From assembly GCF_900103285.1 (NCBI RefSeq), contig NZ_FNGS01000007.1:124001-188000 (forward strand): a DNA stretch of 64,000 nt, in the 5' to 3' direction. The stretch comes from Siphonobacter aquaeclarae. GTDB taxonomy: Bacteria > Bacteroidota > Bacteroidia > Cytophagales > Spirosomataceae. The translations under genes were made by a program, and so were the position numbers. Under the pieces are notes generated by a model. The model was not told the DNA's origin, made no database searches, and worked only from the letters and a program-made list of their open reading frames with translations. Position 1 is the first letter of the stretch, and each line of letters begins with the position of its first letter. This document shows, in pieces, positions 7,912 to 16,592 of this stretch.

Positions 7912-8802
7912 ATGACGATGAACAAAGTTTGGTTTATTACCGGAAGCGCACGCGGCCTAGGCCGTCATCTCACCGAAACAGTACTCCGTCAGGGCGATCA
8001 CGTAGCCGCCACCGCGCGCAATATCTCCGCACTGGATGACCTGGTGACGAAATACGCCGGACAAATCCTCCCGCTTACACTGGATGTTACCCAAAACGAT
8101 GCGGTCCATGCCGCAGTAGCGGCTGCCATCGCTCGTTTCGGACGGATCGATGTGTTGGTAAACAATGCCGGTTTCGGTATCACAGGGGCTGCCGAAGCAT
8201 TTACCGATGAGCAGGTCCGCAGTCAGCTCGAAGCAAACCTCTACGCACCGATACAGATCACCCGTGCGGTGCTGCCGCACATGCGTGCGCAGGGAAGCGG
8301 GCGGATTCTGCAGGTCAGCTCCATCGGCGGGCGGGTAGGTACAGCCGGTGTCTCGATTTACCAGGCGGCCAAGTTCGGCGTGTCGGGCTTTACCGAAGCC
8401 ATCCGGCAGGAGGTAGAGCCGCTCGGTATTTTTGTGACAAGCATCGAACCCGGCGGGTTCCGGACGGATTGGGCGGGAGACAGCATGAGCTTCGCCCCCG
8501 CAATGGCCGATTATACCGTTGTCAACCAACGCGCAGAAGCCTTCCGGAGCGGCGCGTTTGAGCCCATGGGCGACCCGGCCAAGGCGGCCAGTGTGATGGT
8601 GAAAGTAGCGGCTCATCCCGCTCCGCCGGTTCACCTGGTACTCGGCAGCGAAGCGGTCGCCCTGCTCGAAATGGCGGATACCAACCGGAAACGGGAGTTT
8701 GAGGAATGGAAAGCCGTGAGCGTCTCCACGGATCATGACGAAGCGACGCCTTTCCTCGAAACACCGCTGGGAAAAGCATACGCAGCCTTTCAGAATGCTT
8801 AG
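7912..8802 (+). CDS. Short-chain dehydrogenase/reductase (SDR)
   Basis: A 296-residue classical SDR. The NAD(P)-binding TGSARGLGRHL motif (TGxxxGxG) is at about residues 8-18, the NNAG motif at about 84-87, the catalytic Ser in VSSIGGRVG, and the YxxxK pair in IYQAAKFGVSGF. The Rossmann fold and the IEPGGFRTDW segment are typical of oxidoreductases annotated as SDR family. A second possible ATG lies two codons downstream. The stop overlaps the start of the AraC-type gene, so the two probably form one transcript and the regulator may control the oxidoreductase. The substrate is unknown. Confidence 0.9.
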   Translation: MTMNKVWFITGSARGLGRHLTETVLRQGDHVAATARNISALDDLVTKYAGQILPLTLDVTQNDAVHAAVAAAIARFGRIDVLVNNAGFGITGAAEAFTDEQVRSQLEANLYAPIQITRAVLPHMRAQGSGRILQVSSIGGRVGTAGVSIYQAAKFGVSGFTEAIRQEVEPLGIFVTSIEPGGFRTDWAGDSMSFAPAMADYTVVNQRAEAFRSGAFEPMGDPAKAASVMVKVAAHPAPPVHLVLGSEAVALLEMADTNRKREFEEWKAVSVSTDHDEATPFLETPLGKAYAAFQNA

Positions 8803-9643
8803 TAACTTGTTTCCGGGAAGTTATTACCGGAAACGCTTTCAGGAAATGGAAGATACACAGTTGCCGCACGTCATCTACGCGTGCTATTCGCAGAAAAACC
8901 GGCAGGGGGAGCAGTTTATTCCCGCCCATATTTTCAGTTTGCAGCTGACCGGTGTTTCGGATATGCATATCGACGGAAAGACGTACCGGTTCGCAGAAGG
9001 AGAATTTCGCTTTGTCCGGAGAAATAAGCTGGCCTCGTATACCAAGTGGCCGGCGGAAAACGGCTTGTACGAATCGCTGGCCATTTCAATGGATCAGCAG
9101 ACGCTTCGGGAAATAAGCGAAGCCTATGATCTGCACCCGGACAAGCCCTATACCGGTGAAAGCGTGCTGAAACTCAGGCCGCATCCGCTGTTTCAGAACT
9201 ACTTCGAATCCCTGCGGCCGTATCAGAACGGCAGCGGCCGGATCAGCGAAACGCTCACCGGTGTCAAAGTCCGGGAGGCGGTGATGATCTTGCTGGAAGT
9301 ATATCCGGAACTGAAGAATGTATTGTTTGATTTCAGCGAGCCGGGGAAGATCGACCTGGAGGCATTTATGAATACGCATTACCGGTATAATGTCGACATC
9401 AGCCGGTTTGCTTACCTGACAGGCCGCAGTCTGGCGTCATTCAAGCGGGATTTCGAGAAAGTTTTCCATACCTCTCCCAACAAATGGCTGCAACAGAAAC
9501 GCCTGGAAGAAGCCTATTTTCTGCTGAAGGAGCGAAAACAAAAAGTAGGGGATGTGTACCTCGACGTGGGGTTCAAGGACCTGTCTCATTTCTCCTTCGC
9601 ATTCAAGAAAGCCTTCGGAATGCCGCCGTCGCAACTGGCGTAA
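8795..9643 (+). CDS. AraC-family transcriptional regulator
   Basis: A 282-residue regulator. The C-terminal part (about 190-282) holds the double helix-turn-helix of the AraC family, seen in FAYLTGRSLASFKRDFEKVF, the TSPNKWLQQKRLEEAYFLL linker and VGFKDLSHFSFAFKKAFG. The N-terminal part resembles the cupin-like sensor of exsA-type members. ATG 8795 overlaps the SDR gene by 8 bp; ATG 8846 is an alternative start and would remove 17 residues. It is convergent with hemE and shares a terminator with it. A role in regulating the upstream SDR is inferred from position only. Confidence 0.88.
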   Translation: MLSNLFPGSYYRKRFQEMEDTQLPHVIYACYSQKNRQGEQFIPAHIFSLQLTGVSDMHIDGKTYRFAEGEFRFVRRNKLASYTKWPAENGLYESLAISMDQQTLREISEAYDLHPDKPYTGESVLKLRPHPLFQNYFESLRPYQNGSGRISETLTGVKVREAVMILLEVYPELKNVLFDFSEPGKIDLEAFMNTHYRYNVDISRFAYLTGRSLASFKRDFEKVFHTSPNKWLQQKRLEEAYFLLKERKQKVGDVYLDVGFKDLSHFSFAFKKAFGMPPSQLA

Positions 9644-9675
9644 AAAAGGCCTCAGGACATTCCTGAGGCCTTTTT
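9643..9675. terminator. Bidirectional terminator between AraC gene and hemE
   Basis: A perfect 15-bp stem (AAAAAGGCCTCAGGA with its complement) and a 3-base loop CAT. The A and T runs at the two ends let it work in both directions for the two convergent genes. Confidence 0.92.
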
Positions 9676-9680
9676 AGTAC

Positions 9681-10706
9681 TTAAAATTCTTTTACCGTAT
9701 CGATAAAACACCGCACTTTATCCGGATCGGTATCGGGATAAACACCGTGCCCGAGGTTGGCGATGTGTTTCCGGCGGCCGAATTGTGTCAGCATCTCACG
9801 GGTTTGCTTCCGGATTTCCGGGTAGTCGGAGTAGAGCACGCAGGGATCGAGATTCCCCTGGAGGACCTTATCCGGCAGCATTTCACGGCTTTCGGTAATG
9901 TCCATGTTCCAGTCGAGCCCGACGACTGAACAGTTCAGCGTATTCATTTCCCGCCGGGCGAAGAAAGCACCTTTGGCGAAAACCGTCACCGGTACCAGCG
10001 GCTGCAATGCGTCACAGATCTGCGCGATATAGGGCAGCGAAAACTCCCGGTACTGCTGCGGAGACAAAATACCTGCCCAGGAATCGAACAACTGGACCAG
10101 GTTGGCGCCCGCGGCTACCTGCGCTTTGAGATACGCAATGGTACTGTCGGTGATTTTCTGAAGCAGGCGGTGTGAAAGCTCCGGCTCTGCGTAGAGGTAT
10201 TTCTTGGCGACGGAGAAGGTCTTCGATCCTTTTCCTTCGATCATGTAACACAGAATGGTAAATGGCGCGCCGGCAAAGCCAATAAGGGGTACCCGGCCGT
10301 TCAGCTCTTTTTTTGTGATCCGGATGGCCTCCAGTACATAGCCGAGGTCGGCTTCCGGATCAGCCACGCGGAGGTTATCCACATCCTGAGCGGTGCGTAC
10401 CGTCGTCGGAAATACCGGCCCGCGGGCTTCGACCATTTCATAGGGAAGGCCCATCGCTTCCGGAACAACGAGGATATCGGAGAAGATAATGGCGGCGTCG
10501 ACACCGAGGAGGTCAACAGGCTGAATGGTGACTTCTGCGGCCAGCTCGGGAGTGGTACAGAGCTGGATAAAACTGCCCGCTTTTTCGCGGACGGCGCGGT
10601 ATTCGGACAAAATGCGGCCGGCCTGCCGCATCATCCATACGGGAACGCGCTCGGTTTCCTCGCCGCGGGCCGCCCGTAAAAACAAATCGTTTTGAAGAAC
10701 TTCCAT
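9681..10706 (-). CDS. hemE: Uroporphyrinogen decarboxylase
   Basis: A 341-residue HemE, which removes four acetate carboxyls from uroporphyrinogen III to give coproporphyrinogen III in haem synthesis. The N-terminal signature [17 protein letters not shown], the conserved Asp in [29 protein letters not shown] and the C-terminal [13 protein letters not shown] are all present. The reading frame stays open far upstream across yihA, but homology and a promoter place the start at ATG 10706: the -7 element TATCTTTG ends only four bases before it, so the mRNA may be almost leaderless. Divergent from yihA. Confidence 0.96.
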   Translation of the reverse strand: MEVLQNDLFLRAARGEETERVPVWMMRQAGRILSEYRAVREKAGSFIQLCTTPELAAEVTIQPVDLLGVDAAIIFSDILVVPEAMGLPYEMVEARGPVFPTTVRTAQDVDNLRVADPEADLGYVLEAIRITKKELNGRVPLIGFAGAPFTILCYMIEGKGSKTFSVAKKYLYAEPELSHRLLQKITDSTIAYLKAQVAAGANLVQLFDSWAGILSPQQYREFSLPYIAQICDALQPLVPVTVFAKGAFFARREMNTLNCSVVGLDWNMDITESREMLPDKVLQGNLDPCVLYSDYPEIRKQTREMLTQFGRRKHIANLGHGVYPDTDPDKVRCFIDTVKEF

Positions 10707-10710
10707 GCCG

Positions 10711-10718
10711 CAAAGATA
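10711..10718 (-). promoter_or_regulatory. -7 element of hemE (TATCTTTG)
   Basis: On the minus strand TATCTTTG is followed by CGGC and then the ATG of hemE. TTTTCGC lies upstream at roughly the -33 position. Transcription would begin at or within a few bases of the start codon. Confidence 0.65.
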
Positions 10719-10804
10719 GCAGGCGAAAACGGTTTGCCGCGAGGTATGCAGAGGGGGAAATCGCCGGTCTGCCAGCGATTTTCGGAACCCCCGCCTGATT
10801 TTCG

Positions 10805-10812
10805 TACCTTTG
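10805..10812 (+). promoter_or_regulatory. -7 element of yihA (TACCTTTG)
   Basis: TACCTTTG followed by CGG, 17 bp before the yihA ATG, with TTTTCGG upstream at about the -33 distance. Confidence 0.65.
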
Positions 10813-10829
10813 CGGCAAACTGAAAACCA

Positions 10830-11441
10830 ATGCAGATTAAGCAAGCCGTTTTTGTCGTCAGCAATACCGACTGGCAAAAGTGCCCGCCACCGGACCGGCC
10901 GGAATATGCCTTTATCGGAAGATCGAACGTAGGGAAATCCTCCCTGATCAATAGCCTTGTCAAAAAGAAAAACCTGGCAAAGACTTCGCAGACGCCGGGT
11001 AAAACCCAGCTGATCAACCACTTTGGCATTGACGATACCTGGTACCTCGTCGATTTGCCGGGTTACGGGTACGCCAAAATCAGCAAGAGCGAGAAGGAGA
11101 AATTCGAGCCGATGATTTTCGGATACCTGGAAAACCGGCCGAACCTGGTCTGTACGTTCGTTTTGGTGGATGTACGACATGATCCGATGTCGATCGACCT
11201 GGAATTCATGTCCCAGCTTGCCGAGGCACAGATTCCTTTCTACATCGTCTTTACGAAAGCCGACAAGCTGACGAAGAATCAGCTGACGGCAAAGGTTACC
11301 CGCTACCGCGAAGGGTTCCTGCAATTTTTCTCGGAAATGCCGAAATACTTTGTGACTTCGTCCGTTGACGGACTGGGTCGCGACGAAATAACGCAGGCGA
11401 TCGGAGAATTGAACGCGGAATTTAAGAGCGTTCGTCGGTAA
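10830..11441 (+). CDS. yihA: Ribosome biogenesis GTP-binding protein YihA/YsxC (EngB)
   Basis: A 203-residue TRAFAC GTPase needed for large-subunit ribosome assembly in characterised bacteria. The G1 P-loop GRSNVGKS is at 30-37, the G2 region contains [10 protein letters not shown]3 is DLPGYGYAK, and G4 is FTKADKL. Length and motif spacing match the family closely. It has its own promoter, is divergent from hemE, and is followed by the promoter of the DUF5606 gene about 16 bp after its stop. Confidence 0.96.
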   Translation: MQIKQAVFVVSNTDWQKCPPPDRPEYAFIGRSNVGKSSLINSLVKKKNLAKTSQTPGKTQLINHFGIDDTWYLVDLPGYGYAKISKSEKEKFEPMIFGYLENRPNLVCTFVLVDVRHDPMSIDLEFMSQLAEAQIPFYIVFTKADKLTKNQLTAKVTRYREGFLQFFSEMPKYFVTSSVDGLGRDEITQAIGELNAEFKSVRR

Positions 11442-11457
11442 TGGCCTTTCCTTTGGC

Positions 11458-11465
11458 TACTTTTG
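11458..11465 (+). promoter_or_regulatory. -7 element of the DUF5606 gene (TACTTTTG)
   Basis: TACTTTTG followed by CAG. It predicts an 80-base 5' leader that contains a GC-rich imperfect hairpin (about 11496-11535, CGGATC ... GGTCCG, with an inner CCCG/CGGG stem). Confidence 0.6.
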
Positions 11466-11551
11466 CAGAACGAAACGAAATAGTAACTGACAGAGCGGAT
11501 CCAGGGATCTCCCGTTTGGGCGGGAAGCGGTCCGTCTTCTAACCACAACGT

Positions 11552-11983
11552 ATGGAATTGTTAAAAGAAATCGCCCACATTTCCGGCAAGCCCGGGTTGT
11601 ACCGCATCCTGAAGCCGACCCGCACCGGGGTTATCGTGGAAACGATCGATGAGAAAAAAGGCCGCACGGTAGTCGGCGCGAATGCGCGCGTCTCCGTTCT
11701 GAAAGAAATTTCCGTTTATTCAGAAAGCGAAGAAGGATCGAAGCCCCTTCCGGACATTTTCACGGCGATCCGCGAAAAGCACGGCGAGAAGGTAGAACTG
11801 GAAACCAAAACGGCTACCGACGCCGATCTGCGCGAATTCCTCGGCAGCGTGTTCCCTGAATTCGATCAGGAAAAAGTATACCCGTCAGACATCAAGAAGA
11901 TGATCGTGTGGTATAACCTGCTGTCGCAATACCTCCCCGAAGTATTCAATGCCGACGAAGCGACGGAAGAAGCAGCTGCTTAA
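11552..11983 (+). CDS. DUF5606 domain-containing protein
   Basis: A 143-residue protein of a Bacteroidota family of unknown function (DUF5606). The N-terminus (MELLKEIAHISGKPGLYRIL) and the following segment RTGVIVETIDEKKGRTVVG form a small beta domain; the rest is acidic and helical, with LREFLGSVFPEFDQEKVYPS and IKKMIVWYNLL. There is no signal peptide, so the protein is cytoplasmic. It is monocistronic with its own promoter and terminator. I recognise the family but know of no function. Confidence 0.85.
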   Translation: MELLKEIAHISGKPGLYRILKPTRTGVIVETIDEKKGRTVVGANARVSVLKEISVYSESEEGSKPLPDIFTAIREKHGEKVELETKTATDADLREFLGSVFPEFDQEKVYPSDIKKMIVWYNLLSQYLPEVFNADEATEEAAA

Positions 11984-12009
11984 AGCTACCCCTTCCTGAA
12001 ACATAACAG

Positions 12010-12039
12010 AAGCCCCCGGAAAATCTCCGGGGGCTTTTT
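12010..12039 (+). terminator. Rho-independent terminator
   Basis: A perfect 11-bp stem (AAGCCCCCGGA), loop AAATC and a T tract, after the DUF5606 gene. Confidence 0.92.
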
Positions 12040-12058
12040 CGTGGATTGGATAAACACA

Positions 12059-12139
12059 TTACCGCAGTAGCTGTTCCAACGCCGCGGTGACATGCGGGTA
12101 GGTAGAAGAAATCAGGTTGGCAGATTGCCGGTATCGCTG
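12059..12139 (-). pseudogene. Possible C-terminal gene remnant after the DCC-family stop
   Basis: Directly behind the TGA stop of the DCC-family gene (12140-12142) the same frame continues for 26 sense codons to a TAA. The segment NLISSTYPHVTAALEQLLR has an amphipathic, coding-like composition, resembling the extreme C-terminus of a helical or NAD-binding domain. It has no start codon of its own. It may be a deletion scar of a neighbouring gene, an older longer C-terminus of the DCC protein cut by a nonsense change, or chance. Confidence 0.25.
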
Positions 12140-12814
12140 TCACCCCCGCATCCGGAAAAGGTGAACAAAAAAACCATATTGAAACAAACACCAGACAAGC
12201 AGCGCCGGAAGACCGGAAAGAAAAGCTACCGGTAGCGAAAGCAGGCTCCAGCCGGCGTAACGAAGAGCCGCCCGGCCGGCATATTCCCACGCGGCGGGGT
12301 GTTTGTATAGTCCGCCTGTCGCTACCAGCGCGACGACACCCAGCGACAGTACCCACACCGGTTCCCCTGTCTGACTACTCAGAAAATACTGAACGCCAGC
12401 GATGACAGCAAGCAGCACAGCCAGGAAGGCCAGTCGCCAGCCCCGGTGAAACGGAGGCGCCGGATCGAACCCTTCCCGGGGATGCGCTACCGGAATGACA
12501 ATCCGGCGGTTATACGAAACCAGCGCATACGCCGGTCGGGCCAATGCGAGCATACCTGCTGAGCGAAACAAACCGCCATACCGGAACAACCGCCCCAATG
12601 CGGGAAGTACTGCTGCTACACCATAGTCTACCTGCCCGGTTTCGGTATCCACCAGCGGAATTTCGGAGCATGCCCGCTGCAGATCAATCGCTTTCCGTAG
12701 GCGGTGGGGTAGTTGGTTGAAAGCCAGTCGGTTATCTACTGCGCCCCGCTTCACAAACTCCCCGGAATACCAGGTACAGAGCGGGCAGGCATCGTCGTAT
12801 ATCAATACTTTCAT
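12140..12814 (-). CDS. DCC1-like thiol-disulfide oxidoreductase family membrane protein (DUF393)
   Basis: A 224-residue protein beginning MKVLIYDDACPLCTWYSG, which contains the family's DxxCPLC motif (CPLC at 10-13), the proposed redox pair of the DUF393/DCC family. Residues about 145-215 are strongly hydrophobic (LAFLAVLLAVIAGVQYFL, then VWVLSLGVVALVATGGLY and LSLPVAFLSGLPALLVWCLF), giving about three membrane segments after the redox domain. The partner and substrate are unknown. It lies downstream of the GbsR/MarR-like gene with a short hairpin between them. An odd in-frame continuation after the stop is described separately. Confidence 0.8.
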   Translation of the reverse strand: MKVLIYDDACPLCTWYSGEFVKRGAVDNRLAFNQLPHRLRKAIDLQRACSEIPLVDTETGQVDYGVAAVLPALGRLFRYGGLFRSAGMLALARPAYALVSYNRRIVIPVAHPREGFDPAPPFHRGWRLAFLAVLLAVIAGVQYFLSSQTGEPVWVLSLGVVALVATGGLYKHPAAWEYAGRAALRYAGWSLLSLPVAFLSGLPALLVWCLFQYGFFVHLFRMRG

Positions 12815-12862
12815 AGTTTGAACTATTTGAATTTTCAGGAATAATTGAAAGTTTGTTCACTG

Positions 12863-12880
12863 AAAAAAGGCCTGAAGGCC
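12863..12880 (-). terminator. Short terminator-like hairpin after the GbsR-type gene
   Basis: On the minus strand GGCC-ttca-GGCC is followed by six T residues. The stem is only 4 bp, so termination efficiency is doubtful. Confidence 0.35.
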
Positions 12881-12890
12881 ATTGATTCCG

Positions 12891-13391
12891 TTAACGGAGT
12901 ACTTTGAGGAAATTTCCCCAGAACCAGTTTTCTTCTGCTTTGATCATGGTATCGAGCAGGCGGTCGGCATTATTGGCGAACTTTTTCAGGTCGCGGACGG
13001 CCTCCGTCATTCTCGCTATTTCCGGGCCTTCGCCTTCTACCGTCGATACCTGGTCCAGTACCGCGAGCAGCGGCTCCAGCTCCCGGCGTTTGCGCTCACG
13101 GGCTACCTGCATCGCCACTTTCCAGACGTCCCTCTCTGCTTCGAAGTACTCCTTCCGCTCGCCGGCCCGCAGTACTTTCCGGATGATGCCCCAGCCAATC
13201 AGGTCCCGCAGGTTCATGTTGGCGTTTCCGCGGGAGATCTGCAACTGCTCCATGACGTCCTCGGTCGTCAGGGGTTCGGGAGAAGTCAGCAGCAGAATAT
13301 GAATCTGCGACATCGTCCTGCTGATACCCCACTGGGACCCCAGCGTTCCCCAGGCCTGAACCAGTGCCTCTTTGCCTTCGTCGTACGTCAT
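12891..13391 (-). CDS. GbsR/MarR-family transcriptional regulator
   Basis: A 166-residue winged-helix regulator of the GbsR branch of MarR proteins. The N-terminal WGTLGSQWGISRTMSQIHIL is the typical GbsR opening; the HTH follows in TTEDVMEQLQISRGNANMNL, and the wing in IRKVLRAGERKEYFEAE. A helical dimerisation tail makes up the rest. It starts 16 bp from a 42-bp perfect palindrome that separates it from the efflux genes, so autoregulation and possibly control of the efflux operon is likely. Whether it is on the same transcript as the pump is not clear. Confidence 0.85.
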   Translation of the reverse strand: MTYDEGKEALVQAWGTLGSQWGISRTMSQIHILLLTSPEPLTTEDVMEQLQISRGNANMNLRDLIGWGIIRKVLRAGERKEYFEAERDVWKVAMQVARERKRRELEPLLAVLDQVSTVEGEGPEIARMTEAVRDLKKFANNADRLLDTMIKAEENWFWGNFLKVLR

Positions 13392-13407
13392 GATGCAAAA
13401 GAAAGAA

Positions 13408-13449
13408 CCGGAATTAAATTTTCAAAACTTTTTGAAAATTTAATTCCGG
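13408..13449. promoter_or_regulatory. 42-bp perfect palindrome, probable GbsR/MarR operator
   Basis: Two 20-bp arms (13408-13427 and 13430-13449) with a 2-bp spacer CT; the centre reads TTTTCAAAA-CT-TTTTGAAAA. It sits between the stop of the CusA-like gene and the start of the GbsR-type gene. The AT-rich inner part fits a winged-helix operator and a promoter; the GC ends (CCGG) could also make it a hairpin at the end of the efflux transcript. Confidence 0.7.
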
Positions 13450-13468
13450 TCGAAAATTCGGAGAAGAA

Positions 13469-16400
13469 CTATTCTCCCTTCATCAGCTTCTTCCTGCGCT
13501 CCCGGCTGCTGTAGACCCATTCATAGACGGTCGGCAAAATGAGCAGGGATAGAATAGAGGCCGTTATCAATCCGCCGATAACCACAATCGCCAGCGGTTT
13601 CTGGGTTTCGGAGCCGATACCGGTGGACAGGGCCGCCGGCAGCAGACCAAGTGACGCCATCAGCGCGGTCATCACGACCGGCCGTAACCGGGAGCGGGCG
13701 CCATCTTTGATAGCATCTACCAGCGGCATGCGCTCGTGCAGGTTTTGCCGGAACTTGTTGACGAGGATGACGCCGTCCTGCGTCGCCACGCCAAACAGCG
13801 CGATAAACCCGACACCCGCCGAAATACTGAAGTTCACACCCGTGAAAAACAACGCCAGAATACCGCCGATGAGGGCGAAGGGTACGTTCAGCAGCACTAG
13901 TACCGAGTCCAGCGCATTGCCAAACGCGGCAAACAGGATGAAGAAAATCAGCAGAATACTGATCGGAACGACGATCGCAAGCTGCTTTTCGGCCCGTTGC
14001 TGGTTTTCAAATTCCCCGTTCCACTTCATTTCATAGCCTTTGGTGAGCTTCACCGCAGCGCCGACTTTCTGCTGGGCTTCCTCGATGGTACTGCCGAGGT
14101 CGCGGCCGCGGACGGAGAACTTCACCGCGATGAAGCGTGCATTGTTTTCCCGGTAGATAAAAGCTGGTCCGGCGACGTTGCCGATGTCAGCGATTTCTTT
14201 CAGAGGTATTTTACCGCCGTTGAGCGTCGGTACCTGGAGGTTGGATATCTGCTCGATGGACGACCGGAACGGCAAATCATACCGCAACCGCAGGTCAAAC
14301 TTCCGCTCGCCTTCAAATACCTGGCTGACGGCCTTGCCGCCAATCGCCATTTCGATAACCGCATTGGCATCTGCCGCGTCTACCCCGTACTGCGCCATCT
14401 TATCCGGATTGAGGGTAATCAACAGCTCGGGCTGCCCGAGGTTGCGGAAAATACCGAGGTCCTGAATACCGGGTACTTTCTTGAGTATGGCGTATACTTC
14501 GTCGGCTTTTTTGTCCAGAATATGGAGGTCGTCCCCCTGTATCTTCACTGCAATAGAGCCTTTTACCCCTGACACGGCTTCTTCCACGTTGTCGGAGATG
14601 GGCTGGGAAAAGTTGAAGTCAATACCCCGGTACTTGGCGAGTTTCGCCTGCATTTCGGCGATGAGTTCGTCCTTGGATATATCCCGCTTCCATTCTTCTT
14701 TCGGAAAGAGGTCGACAAAGAATTCCTGGTTGAAGAAGCCCGTCGCATCGGTACCGTCGTTCGGCCGGCCGGTTTGAGAGATAACGCCCCGTACTTCCGG
14801 AAATTCCTCGAATGCCTGCCGGAACTTCCGGGTGTAGTGGTAGGAATCTTCCAGGCTGATGCTCAGCGGCATACTGGCCCGCACGTAAATGGACCCTTCG
14901 TTGAGGTGGGGGAGAAATTCCGACCCGACAAAATGGAAAGACCCGAGGGCAATACCCAGGGCGACAAGCGCCGTTACCAGCGCCCGCTTCGGGTGATCCA
15001 TCACGTGATCGAGCAGGGGAGCATAGCTTCGGTTCAGCCAGGAAATGACCGGATTATGCCGCTCCCGCACCTTTTTGTTCAGGAAAATACTGCTGAGTAC
15101 CGGTACCAGCGTCAGCGCCAGCAGCAACGCGCCGAGCAGGGCAAAACCCATCGTAAAGGCCAGCGGACTGAACAGTTTCCCTTCTACTTTCTGGAAGGAG
15201 AAAATCGGCAGTAAAGCGGTGATAATGATGAGCTTGGACGTCAGAATGGATTTGCCCATTTCCACCGATGTCTTCAGGATCCGCCCGAGTTTCGCCCGTT
15301 TGTTGAACCGCTCCATACCCTCCTTCTCCGCCCAGTGCGCAAGCATGACAAACAGCCCTTCTACCATCACCACGGCCCCATCGATGATGATACCGAAGTC
15401 GATCGCGCCGATGGAAAGCAGGTTGGCCGACATGCCTTTCATCCGCATCAGAATAAACGCGAAGAGCAGCGCGAGGGGGATGACGATGGCGACGGTCACC
15501 GTCGTCCGCCAGTCTGCCAGAAAAATCAGCAGAATGACTGTCACCAGGATAATACCCATGATGACGTTTTCCCCGACGGTATGAAGGGTATGGTTGTTGA
15601 GTTCGGTCCGGTCGTAGAAAACCTTGATTTTCACACCGGCCGGTAGTACGACCGAGTTAAGGTAGTCTACCTTTTCCTTCAGCTTGGGCAGTACCAGGCC
15701 GGGGTTTTCGCCTTTCCGCATCAGGACGATACCTTCGACGACGTCATCGTGACTATCCCGCCCGACAATACCCAGTTGCGGCAGGGCGGATTCATGAACG
15801 GTACCGAGATTCGACATGCGTACCGGTACGCCGTTGATGTTCTTGACGATGATTTTTTCAATGTCGGGGACGTTTTTCACGATCCCGATCCCGCGGACAA
15901 CAAACGCCTGCTGGCCTTCGCGAAGAATATCCCCGCCGACGTTCACATTGGCCCGTTGCAGCGCCCCATATACATCCAGCGCGGTGAGATCATACTTCGC
16001 CAGCAACGCCGGATTGACGCTTACTTCGAATGTTTTAACGTGCCCCCCGAAGCTGACGACGTCCGCGATGCCCGGTACGGCCTTCAGGTTTTTCTCGATC
16101 ACCCAATCCTGCAGGGTTTTCAGTTCGGTAGACGTTTTGTTCGGCGAAATGAGCGTGTACCGGTAGATTTCGCCCGTCGGGCCGGCCGGCGGCTGGATTT
16201 CCGCGTCGACGCCGTCGGGCAGGTTTACATTGGCCAGCTTCTGGCTTGCTTCCATCCGGGCGTTGAAGTTATCCACACCGTCTTCGAACACAATCTTGAT
16301 AAACGAAAGACCGAAGAGGTTGATGGAGCGGATAGCGGTTTTGTGTGAAATGGAGTTCATTTCCGTTTCGATGGGAATGGAAATAAACCGTTCTACTTCT

Positions 16401-16585
16401 TCCGCGCTCCGGCCGGGCCACTGCGTGATGATGACGACTTCGGTATTCGTGACGTCGGGATAGGCTTCGACCGGCGTATTGTAAAAGCTGACCGCTCCGG
16501 CAATGATGACCAGCACCGTCATCATGAACACAATGCCTTTATGCCGGAGGGAAAAGCCGATGATGCTTTTGATGAGCTTATTCAT
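13469..16585 (-). CDS. CusA/CzcA-family heavy-metal efflux RND transporter
   Basis: A 1038-residue inner-membrane RND pump that exports metal ions using the proton gradient. The heavy-metal RND signature is clear in the fourth transmembrane helix: GAIDFGIIIDGAVVMVE, with two Asp residues and one Glu used for proton relay. The two large periplasmic loops, the long hydrophobic helices after each loop, and the C-terminal GVATQDGVILVNKFRQ segment are all in place, so the gene is intact. The metal (Cu/Ag versus Zn/Co/Ni) cannot be decided from these motifs. It is the last gene of a three-gene efflux operon, 7 bp after the adaptor gene. Confidence 0.93.
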   Translation of the reverse strand: MNKLIKSIIGFSLRHKGIVFMMTVLVIIAGAVSFYNTPVEAYPDVTNTEVVIITQWPGRSAEEVERFISIPIETEMNSISHKTAIRSINLFGLSFIKIVFEDGVDNFNARMEASQKLANVNLPDGVDAEIQPPAGPTGEIYRYTLISPNKTSTELKTLQDWVIEKNLKAVPGIADVVSFGGHVKTFEVSVNPALLAKYDLTALDVYGALQRANVNVGGDILREGQQAFVVRGIGIVKNVPDIEKIIVKNINGVPVRMSNLGTVHESALPQLGIVGRDSHDDVVEGIVLMRKGENPGLVLPKLKEKVDYLNSVVLPAGVKIKVFYDRTELNNHTLHTVGENVIMGIILVTVILLIFLADWRTTVTVAIVIPLALLFAFILMRMKGMSANLLSIGAIDFGIIIDGAVVMVEGLFVMLAHWAEKEGMERFNKRAKLGRILKTSVEMGKSILTSKLIIITALLPIFSFQKVEGKLFSPLAFTMGFALLGALLLALTLVPVLSSIFLNKKVRERHNPVISWLNRSYAPLLDHVMDHPKRALVTALVALGIALGSFHFVGSEFLPHLNEGSIYVRASMPLSISLEDSYHYTRKFRQAFEEFPEVRGVISQTGRPNDGTDATGFFNQEFFVDLFPKEEWKRDISKDELIAEMQAKLAKYRGIDFNFSQPISDNVEEAVSGVKGSIAVKIQGDDLHILDKKADEVYAILKKVPGIQDLGIFRNLGQPELLITLNPDKMAQYGVDAADANAVIEMAIGGKAVSQVFEGERKFDLRLRYDLPFRSSIEQISNLQVPTLNGGKIPLKEIADIGNVAGPAFIYRENNARFIAVKFSVRGRDLGSTIEEAQQKVGAAVKLTKGYEMKWNGEFENQQRAEKQLAIVVPISILLIFFILFAAFGNALDSVLVLLNVPFALIGGILALFFTGVNFSISAGVGFIALFGVATQDGVILVNKFRQNLHERMPLVDAIKDGARSRLRPVVMTALMASLGLLPAALSTGIGSETQKPLAIVVIGGLITASILSLLILPTVYEWVYSSRERRKKLMKGE

Positions 16586-16592
16586 GGCCGGA

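Noticed and set aside
10707-11324. N-terminal extension of hemE across yihA
   Set aside because: The extension is antisense to yihA, and the HemE family start and promoter both lie at 10706.
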